Shown here in pieces: positions 58,738 through 64,000 of a stretch of 64,000 nucleotides of DNA (positions within the stretch are counted from its first letter, which is position 1; each line of letters opens with the position of its first letter). Made by a program: the position numbers and the translations under genes. The notes under the pieces were generated by a model. That model did not search any database and was not told the origin of the DNA. It saw nothing but the letters and a program-made list of their open reading frames with translations. The DNA comes from Arthrobacter livingstonensis (GTDB lineage Bacteria > Actinomycetota > Actinomycetes > Actinomycetales > Micrococcaceae), in contig NZ_QJVD01000007.1 of the NCBI RefSeq assembly GCF_003219815.1, positions 124,001-188,000 of the forward strand, in the 5' to 3' direction.

Positions 58738-60830
58738 CGCAGGAAGGCTGCCGCCACGCCGGCGTCGACGGGGATGTGCAGCCCGGTGGTGTGGGACAGC
58801 TCGGCGGAGGTGAGCACGGCGGCGGCGTTGGCCACGTTTTCGGGCAGGACCTCGCGCTTGAGCAGGGTCCGCTGCGCGTAGTACTCGCCCAGCTTTTCCT
58901 CGTCCACCCCGTACACGGCGGCGCGCTTGGCGCCCCAGCCGCCGGCGAAGATGCCGGAGCCGCGGACCACGCCGTCGGGGTTGATGCCGTTGACGCGGAT
59001 CCCGTATTCGCCCAGCTCCGCGGCCAGCAGGCGCACCTGGTGGGCCTGGTCCGCCTTGGTGGCCGAGTACGCGATGTTGTTGGGCCCGGCAAAGACGGAG
59101 TTCTTGGAGGAGATGTAAATGATGTCCCCGCCCATGTCCTGCTCAATGAGCACCTTCGCGGCGGCCTTGGACACCAGAAAGGAACCCTTGGCCATGACAT
59201 TGTGCTGCAGGTCCCAGTCCTTCTCGGTGGTGTCCAGCAGCGGCTTGGAGATGGAGAGCCCGGCATTGTTGACCACCAGGTCCAGCCCGCCAAAGGCCAG
59301 AACGGCAGCATCAACGGCGGCGCGCACGGCGGTCTCGTCCGTGACGTCGGTCTGGATGCCGATAGCCGTGTCCCGCCCGCCCAGCTCCAGCGCAACTGCC
59401 CGGGCCGCTTCCAGGTTCAGGTCCGCAATGACCACGCAGGCGCCTTCCTTGGCCAGGCGGGTGGCGATGGCTTTTCCAATGCCCGACGCCGCACCGGTCA
59501 CCAGGGCGATGCGGGTTGCGTGCGACTTGGGCTTTGGCAGGCGGGCCAGCTTCGCCTCCTCCAGCGCCCAGTATTCGATCCGGAACTTCTCCGCCTCATT
59601 GATGGGCGCGTAGGTGGAGAGCGCCTCGGCGCCGCGCATGACGTTGATGGCGTTGAGGTAGAACTCGCCGGCAACCCGTGCGGTCTGCTTGTTGGCGCCG
59701 TAGGAAAACATGCCCACGCCAGGCACGAGCACGATGGCCGGGTCCGCGCCACGCATGGCGGGCGAATCCGCGACGGCGTTGCGGTCGTAGTAGGCGGCGT
59801 AGTCCGTGCGGTACTCTGCGTGCAGTTCCTTCAGGCGCGTGATGGAGTCCTCCACCGAGGCGTCCGCTGGCAGGTCCAGGATCAGCGGCTTGACCTTGGT
59901 GCGCAGGAAATGGTCCGGGCAACTGGTGCCCAGGGCGCCCAGGCGCGGGTGTTCGGCCGAGGCCAAAAACTCCAGCACGGCGTCGTCGTCGGTGAAATGT
60001 CCGACGGCGGCCTTGTCCGTGGACGCGAGCCCGCGGATGGTGGGGGCCAGGGCGGCAGCCTTGGCACGGCGTTCGGCCCCGGCGAGTGCACCGTAGCCGG
60101 GCAGCGCCGCACCGACGGGGTCCTTGCGGCCGTTCGCATTTATGTAGGCCTCGGCGGTTTTAATGATCCACAGCGAGTTTGCTTCCGCTTCTTCGCTCGT
60201 GGCGCCCCAGGCGGTGATGCCGTGGCCGCCGAGGATCGTGCCGATGGCGTCAGGGTTGTTGTCCTTTATGGCGGCGATTTCCAGGCCGAGCTGGAAGCCG
60301 GGGCGGCGCCACGGCACCCACGCAACCTTGTTGCCAAAGATCGTGGCCGTCAGTGCCTCACCGTCGGCCGCTGTGGCGATGGCGATGCCGGAGTCCGGAT
60401 GCAGGTGGTCCACGTGCACGTCATCGACGAGACCGTGCATGGCCGTGTCGATCGACGGAGCGGCGCCGCCCAAACCAAACAGGCAATAGTCGAGGGCCGC
60501 CACCATCTCGTCCTCGCGTTCCACGCCGGGGTACGTGTTGACCAGGGCCCGCATCCGGTCCAGGCGCAGCACCGCCAGCCCGGACTCCGCCAGGGTGCCC
60601 AGGTCACCGCCGGATCCCTTGACCCACAGAAGTTCCACATCTTCACCCGTGACGGGGTCCTTGGCGGTGCCCTTGGCGGAGGTGTTGCCGCCCGCGTAGT
60701 TGGTGTTGCGCTTATCCGCGCCCAACCGGTTTGAGCGGGAGATCAACTCGGCCACCGTGTCGGTGCCAGATGGCGCAGTGGCGGGTGCCGCCGTCGTGCT
60801 TGTCTTGTCGCTCACGCTCAGGCTCCCCAT
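58734..60830 (-). CDS. rhaD: Bifunctional rhamnulose-1-P aldolase/lactaldehyde dehydrogenase
   Basis: 698 residues. Fusion of an N-terminal class II aldolase and a C-terminal short-chain dehydrogenase. Aldolase part: NTNYAGGNTSAKG, VHVDHLHPDSGIAIA (zinc His) and ILGGHGITAWG. Dehydrogenase part: ALVTGAASGIGKAIATRLAKEGACVVIADLN, NNAGLS, and YSATKADQ (Tyr-x3-Lys). It would split L-rhamnulose-1-phosphate into DHAP and L-lactaldehyde and oxidise the aldehyde. ATG 60830 overlaps the rhaI stop; GTG 60815, preceded by GGGGAG, is an equally good start. Confidence 0.93.
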   Translation of the reverse strand: MGSLSVSDKTSTTAAPATAPSGTDTVAELISRSNRLGADKRNTNYAGGNTSAKGTAKDPVTGEDVELLWVKGSGGDLGTLAESGLAVLRLDRMRALVNTYPGVEREDEMVAALDYCLFGLGGAAPSIDTAMHGLVDDVHVDHLHPDSGIAIATAADGEALTATIFGNKVAWVPWRRPGFQLGLEIAAIKDNNPDAIGTILGGHGITAWGATSEEAEANSLWIIKTAEAYINANGRKDPVGAALPGYGALAGAERRAKAAALAPTIRGLASTDKAAVGHFTDDDAVLEFLASAEHPRLGALGTSCPDHFLRTKVKPLILDLPADASVEDSITRLKELHAEYRTDYAAYYDRNAVADSPAMRGADPAIVLVPGVGMFSYGANKQTARVAGEFYLNAINVMRGAEALSTYAPINEAEKFRIEYWALEEAKLARLPKPKSHATRIALVTGAASGIGKAIATRLAKEGACVVIADLNLEAARAVALELGGRDTAIGIQTDVTDETAVRAAVDAAVLAFGGLDLVVNNAGLSISKPLLDTTEKDWDLQHNVMAKGSFLVSKAAAKVLIEQDMGGDIIYISSKNSVFAGPNNIAYSATKADQAHQVRLLAAELGEYGIRVNGINPDGVVRGSGIFAGGWGAKRAAVYGVDEEKLGEYYAQRTLLKREVLPENVANAAAVLTSAELSHTTGLHIPVDAGVAAAFLR

Positions 60831-61984
60831 CCGGCCTGGGTTCCGCCCACGCGCTCGTCATTGATCTTCTTCTGGTAGCCGCTGGCGGCATAGGCGGCCA
60901 GCGGGTCCGCGGGCAGGCCGCGGGACTCGCGCCATTGCGCCAGCGCCGGGCGGATGTCGGTGTAGAAGGCGTCGATGAAGATGGCGTTGGCGCCGAGCAC
61001 GTCCCCGGTTTCCTGTGCCTCGCCCAGCGCCGTGCGGTCCACGAGGAGGGCGCGGGCCGTCATTTCCTGCACGTTCAGCACAGAGCGGATCTGGCCCGGG
61101 ATCTTCTCCTCCAGGTTGTGGCACTGGTCCAGCATGAGAGCCACCTGGTTCTGCGGATCCAGGGCGCCGCCGCGGATCACTTCATACATGATGCGGAACA
61201 GCTGGTAGGGGTCTGCGGCACCCACGATCAAGTCGTCGTCGGCGTAGAAGCGCGAGTTGAAGTCAAAGGAGCCCAGCTTGCCCAGGCGCAGGAGCTGGGC
61301 GACGATGAATTCGATGTTGGTGCCGGGGGCGTGGTGTCCGGTATCCAGGCAGACCTTCGCCTTCTCACCCAGGGCCAGCGTATGGGCGTAGGAGGTGCCC
61401 CAGTCCGGCACATCGGTGTGGTAAAAAGCCGGCTCGAAGAACTTGTATTCCAGAACCAGCCTTTGGGAGTCGCCGAGGCGTGCGTAGATTTCCGCCAGGG
61501 ATTCGGCCAGGCGGTCCTGGCGGCCCCGGATGTCACCCTGGCCTGGGTAGTTGGTGCCGTCGGCCAGCCAAATCTTCAGGTCGCGGGAACCCGTGGCGTC
61601 CATGACGTCCATGCATTCAAAGTGGTGGTCGATGGCCTTGCGGCGGACATTTTTATCCACATGGGTCAGGGAGCCAAACTTGTACTCGTCGTCCTGGAAG
61701 GTATTGGAGTTGACGGTGCCCAGGCCCACGCCCAGGTCCTTCGCGTATGCCTTGAGTGCGGTGTAGTCCTCCACCTTGTCCCACGGAATGTGGAGGGCCA
61801 CCAGTGGTGCCAGACCGGTCAACTTGTGCACCTGGGCGGCGTCGGCAATCTTCTCCTGGACGGTGCGCGGCGTCCCTGGCGTGCCAAACACCTTGAAGCG
61901 GGTGCCGGAGTTTCCATAGGCCCAGGATGGGACCTCGATGGCCAGCCTGTCCAAGCCGGCCAGTGCTGCTGCCACATCCGTCAT
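60818..61984 (-). CDS. rhaI: L-rhamnose isomerase
   Basis: 388 residues. Of the RhaI type found in Pseudomonas and actinobacteria, not the E. coli RhaA type of about 419 residues. Converts L-rhamnose to L-rhamnulose. Metal and substrate ligands are expected in LVLEYKFFEPAFYHTDVPDWGTS, VCLDTGHHAPGTNIEF and SFDFNSRFYADDDLIVGAADPYQLF. KIWLADGTNYPGQGDIRGRQDRL is also typical. The ATG overlaps the rhaM stop by four bases and the stop overlaps the rhaD start. Confidence 0.94.
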   Translation of the reverse strand: MTDVAAALAGLDRLAIEVPSWAYGNSGTRFKVFGTPGTPRTVQEKIADAAQVHKLTGLAPLVALHIPWDKVEDYTALKAYAKDLGVGLGTVNSNTFQDDEYKFGSLTHVDKNVRRKAIDHHFECMDVMDATGSRDLKIWLADGTNYPGQGDIRGRQDRLAESLAEIYARLGDSQRLVLEYKFFEPAFYHTDVPDWGTSYAHTLALGEKAKVCLDTGHHAPGTNIEFIVAQLLRLGKLGSFDFNSRFYADDDLIVGAADPYQLFRIMYEVIRGGALDPQNQVALMLDQCHNLEEKIPGQIRSVLNVQEMTARALLVDRTALGEAQETGDVLGANAIFIDAFYTDIRPALAQWRESRGLPADPLAAYAASGYQKKINDERVGGTQAGWGA

Positions 61985-62340
61985 TTCGTCATTCCTTTGT
62001 TGTCGTGGCCGGCTGCGGCCAGCTGGTTTTCAAGGTTAAACACTTCATCCATCACCATGAACCCCTCATCCGGGCTGGCTTCCGACGGCGGGAAGAGCTT
62101 GGCAATCTCGGCCTGCCAGCTGCCGTTGACTTCGGCCAGCGCCATGCGGGCCCGTGCTGCGTCGAGGTCATCACACTCGACAATGCCGATCAGGAGGCCG
62201 TCCCCGCCCAGGTGCAGGGTGTAGTCATGCCAGCCCGCCTTTTTCAGCTCACGAAGCATTTCCGGCCACACCTGCGCGTGTGCCTTCCGGTACTCGGGAA
62301 GGTACTTGGGATCCACCGCGGACCGAAAACAAACACGCAT
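61981..62340 (-). CDS. rhaM: L-rhamnose mutarotase
   Basis: 119 residues. Interconverts alpha and beta anomers of L-rhamnose to feed the isomerase. Begins MRVCFRSAVDPKYLPEYRKAHAQVWPEMLRELKKAGWHDYTLHLGGDGLLIGIVECDD with the catalytic His of AHAQVWPEM, and ends in the usual Glu/Phe-rich tail. GAGG lies four bases before the ATG at 62340. First gene of the operon; its promoter region holds the inverted elements at 62357-62384. Confidence 0.93.
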   Translation of the reverse strand: MRVCFRSAVDPKYLPEYRKAHAQVWPEMLRELKKAGWHDYTLHLGGDGLLIGIVECDDLDAARARMALAEVNGSWQAEIAKLFPPSEASPDEGFMVMDEVFNLENQLAAAGHDNKGMTK

Positions 62341-62356
62341 TGTGCCTCGCAAACGT

Positions 62357-62384
62357 TGAAACGATTCATTAATACGATTCAACG
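62357..62384. promoter_or_regulatory. Second-type LacI operator before rhaM
   Basis: TGAAACGATTCA (62357-62368) fits the palindrome TGAAWCGWTTCA and is followed by a partial copy ACGATTCAACG (62374-62384). It differs from the GAGAAAGCGCTTTCTC family, so either the same regulator tolerates both or a second LacI-type protein controls rhaM-rhaB. Confidence 0.5.
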
Positions 62385-62422
62385 TACACTTGAAATCCAA
62401 GCAATGTCAACCACCGCCCATC

Positions 62423-62437
62423 GGAAAACGCTTTCTT
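62423..62437. promoter_or_regulatory. LacI-type operator G before the regulator gene
   Basis: GGAAAACGCTTTCTT, one of eight related sites in the region, 26 bases before the LacI-family start codon. It suggests autoregulation. Confidence 0.6.
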
Positions 62438-62462
62438 ACGGGTGCGGGAGTGGAGTAGATTC

Positions 62463-63470
62463 ATGCGGCCAGCAAGCATCAAGGACGTGGCCAGCCACGC
62501 CGGCGTGGCCGTGGGCACCGTGTCCAACGTCCTTAATTATCCGGACAGGGTGGCGGACAAGACGCGCAGCCGCGTCCTGGACTCCATCGCGGAGCTTGGG
62601 TTCGTGCGCAACGACGTTGCCAGGCAGCTGCGGGCCGGGCAAAGCCGTACCATCGGGCTGATTGTGCTGGACATCGGCAACCCGTTCTTCTCCTCGCTTG
62701 CCCGCGCAGCCGAAGATGCCGCGGCGGACAGCGGCAATGCCGTGGTGCTCGGTAACAGCGGACACGATGCCACCCGTGAGCTCCACTACATCGACCTGTT
62801 CGAGGAGCAAAGGGTGCAGGGGGTGCTCATCTCCCCCGTTGCCGACATTACGGAGCGGCTCCGAGCGCTGACCCAACGTGGCACGAAAGTGATCCTGGTG
62901 GACAGCCCCGCCGGCGGGGACACATTCAGCTCCGTTTCAGTCGACGACGTGTCCGGCGGGTACCTGGCCACCAAGCACCTGCTGGGCCTGGGCCGGCGGC
63001 GCATTGCCTTCGTAGCCGGTCCGCAGCGCTTCCACCAGGTCCGGGACCGCCTGGCCGGCGCCACCCGGGCTGTGGAGGAAGTTGCCGGAGCCACCTTGGA
63101 GGTACTCCAGGCCGACGACCTGACCGTGCTGGCCGGCCGCGGCATTGGCGACGGACTGGTGGGCCGCGACCGCGGTTCCCTGCCCGACGGGCTCTTCTGC
63201 GCGAACGACCTCCTGGCGCTGGGTGTCATGCAGTCACTGACCATGCTGCGCACCCTGCGCATCCCGGAAGACGTGGCCCTGGTGGGCTACGACGACATCG
63301 ACTTTGCCGCTTCGGCCGTGGTGCCGCTGACCTCGATCCGGCAGCCGACGGCGCTGATTGGCCGCACCGCCGTGGAACTGCTGACGGAGCAGCTGTCCGA
63401 CCCGGCTGCCCGGCCACGCTCGGTGGTTTTCAAGCCCGAACTGGTGGTCCGGGCCAGCACGAACGGCTGA
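62463..63470 (+). CDS. LacI-family transcriptional regulator
   Basis: 335 residues. N-terminal HTH and hinge: SIKDVASHAGVAVGTVSNVLNYPDRVADKTRSRVLDSIAELGFVRNDVARQLRAGQSRTIGLIV; then a periplasmic-binding-protein-like effector domain with DIGNPFFSSLARAAEDAA, LFCANDLLALGVMQSL and DVALVGYDDIDFA. GGAG is seven bases before ATG 62463. Divergent from rhaM, beside operator G. It is the best candidate to bind all GAGAAAGCGCTTTCTC-type sites; the effector (rhamnose, rhamnulose or an oligosaccharide) is not known. Confidence 0.92.
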   Translation: MRPASIKDVASHAGVAVGTVSNVLNYPDRVADKTRSRVLDSIAELGFVRNDVARQLRAGQSRTIGLIVLDIGNPFFSSLARAAEDAAADSGNAVVLGNSGHDATRELHYIDLFEEQRVQGVLISPVADITERLRALTQRGTKVILVDSPAGGDTFSSVSVDDVSGGYLATKHLLGLGRRRIAFVAGPQRFHQVRDRLAGATRAVEEVAGATLEVLQADDLTVLAGRGIGDGLVGRDRGSLPDGLFCANDLLALGVMQSLTMLRTLRIPEDVALVGYDDIDFAASAVVPLTSIRQPTALIGRTAVELLTEQLSDPAARPRSVVFKPELVVRASTNG

Positions 63471-63498
63471 CACAAGCAGCCGGCAGTGCCTGGGATGT

Positions 63499-63553
63499 CG
63501 ATATGGACAGTTGAGTCCTCCATATGGTTTAGCGGGATCAATTATCCATATCG
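63499..63553. repeat. Inverted repeat CGATATGGA / TCCATATCG
   Basis: Perfect 9-base arms at 63499-63507 and 63545-63553, with a CCATATGG palindrome between them. It lies just after the LacI-family gene and at the 3' edge of the decayed minus-strand gene. Possible terminator-like or mobile-element edge. Confidence 0.4.
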
Positions 63554-63840
63554 GCATCCTCGCCCGCCGCCGCGGACCGGCGGGCCTGATGCACCCTCAT
63601 CCGTCCAGTCCAGGAGGGCCAACCCATTGATGCTGAACGTGACGCGCGGGCCGTCCCTGAGAAGTTCGACGGCGTAGTACCCGGAGGCGTCTTCGGCGTC
63701 CGGCAGCGGGCCGTGCCGCGGGCAACGCGATGGAACCCGCGCTCTTGGGTAGCTTGCAGCTGCGAAGGACCCGCTCCAACGCGGCCCGGTGCCGCGGCCC
63801 ACCACCAGGACCCCCTTTGCCCAAGTGACCCGCCGCAAAC
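63538..63840 (-). pseudogene. Decayed DUF1961-like gene fragment
   Basis: One minus-strand frame contains GYYAVELLRDGPRVTFSING followed by LALLDWTDEG, the recognisable core of DUF1961 (concanavalin-like lectin/glucanase fold) proteins found in pectin and rhamnogalacturonan loci. The rest is broken: upstream the similarity is lost or shifts frame, and downstream a stop comes soon after GPPVRGGGRG, where the family would continue. No promoter or start is convincing. Probably a remnant left by deletion. Confidence 0.45.
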
Positions 63841-63848
63841 CGGGGCCA

Positions 63849-63899
63849 TTGACCTTCCGTCCGGCACTTGATACGTTTCACGACAGGAAAGCGCTTTCT
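63849..63899 (+). promoter_or_regulatory. Promoter with LacI-type operator before binding protein 3
   Basis: TTGACC (63849-63854) and TACGTT (63872-63877) are 17 bases apart; operator GGAAAGCGCTTTCT (63886-63899) covers the start region. Same layout as the promoters at 51829 and 55331. Confidence 0.7.
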
Positions 63900-63956
63900 G
63901 CGCCACGTCGTCGCATTCGCGACGGGGGCCTCGAACATAATTGGAAGGCAGGATCA

Positions 63957-64000
63957 ATGTCGATGCATCTCTCGCGACGCAGTTTCGCACAGGCTTCCCT
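63957..64000 (+). CDS. Sugar-binding lipoprotein 3 (start only)
   Basis: Only 14 codons are in the window: MSMHLSRRSFAQAS. They closely resemble the start of binding protein 2 (MSIHMSRRQLGHAA), and the upstream bases GGAAGGCAGGATCA/GGAAGCAGGATCG are alike too, so a third paralogous twin-Arg-type solute-binding lipoprotein is likely. The identification rests on this similarity and the operator-promoter before it. Confidence 0.6.
   Translation, partial: MSMHLSRRSFAQAS

Noticed and set aside
58776-60734. Long plus-strand frame opposite rhaD
   Set aside because: Antisense shadow; the minus strand has clear aldolase and dehydrogenase motifs.

Overview
The window comes from a high-GC Gram-positive actinobacterium, most likely a member of the Micrococcaceae of the Arthrobacter/Pseudarthrobacter type. 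Support comes from GC-rich third codon positions, a 32-residue bS22 ribosomal protein, a mycothiol-type DinB protein, menaquinone genes, a separate SecA2, CcsB/ResB cytochrome c maturation, and many start codons lying 5-7 nt after a -10 hexamer (leaderless mRNAs). No tRNA, rRNA, insertion sequence or CRISPR array was seen. The genus is inference, not a database match.

Layout. 1-10,500: phenylacetate degradation. paaAB run off the left edge; the divergent unit paaI-paaK-TetR regulator reads rightwards; thiolase, hydratase, 3-hydroxyacyl-CoA dehydrogenase and paaZ form an overlapping operon. Three copies of one TetR-type operator sit at the three promoters. 10,500-35,700: housekeeping and stress genes, including S9 peptidase, ackA-pta, a RIO-type kinase, an ABC-F ATPase broken by one frameshift, a YefM-YoeB toxin-antitoxin pair, an M50-like membrane protease, SecA2, a sigma/anti-sigma pair, a tyrosine phosphatase and the menB-menE-menA cluster. 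36,180-37,720: a nuclease-like gene bracketed by 42-bp-period repeat arrays and preceded by two perfect DnaA boxes. 37,700-42,700: ccdA-resB-ccsB and a ResA-like thioredoxin (cytochrome c maturation), then a histidine phosphatase. 42,800-49,400: YceI, two Pro-rich membrane proteins, Rex, a glutaredoxin-like protein, a HAD phosphatase, bS22, a small HTH protein, and DAHP synthase behind an apparent attenuator whose leader peptide contains Trp-Tyr-Ala-Tyr-Phe. 49,500-64,000: carbohydrate import and L-rhamnose catabolism.

In the last region two ABC permeases, two complete and one truncated sugar-binding lipoproteins, two esterases, a LacI-family regulator and the rhaM-rhaI-rhaD-rhaB operon lie together. 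Eight copies of a LacI-type operator (consensus GRRAAAGCGCTTTCTY) mark the promoters. No ABC ATPase is present, so import probably relies on an ATPase encoded elsewhere. The set suggests capture and de-esterification of a rhamnose-containing plant polysaccharide and conversion of rhamnose to lactate or lactaldehyde and DHAP.

The most unusual items are the repeat-flanked nuclease locus, the aromatic leader peptide in front of DAHP synthase, the paired-operator architecture of the sugar-transport divergon, and several remnants or orphan signals (frameshifted ABC-F, decayed DUF1961-like gene, promoter-operator with no intact gene behind it).
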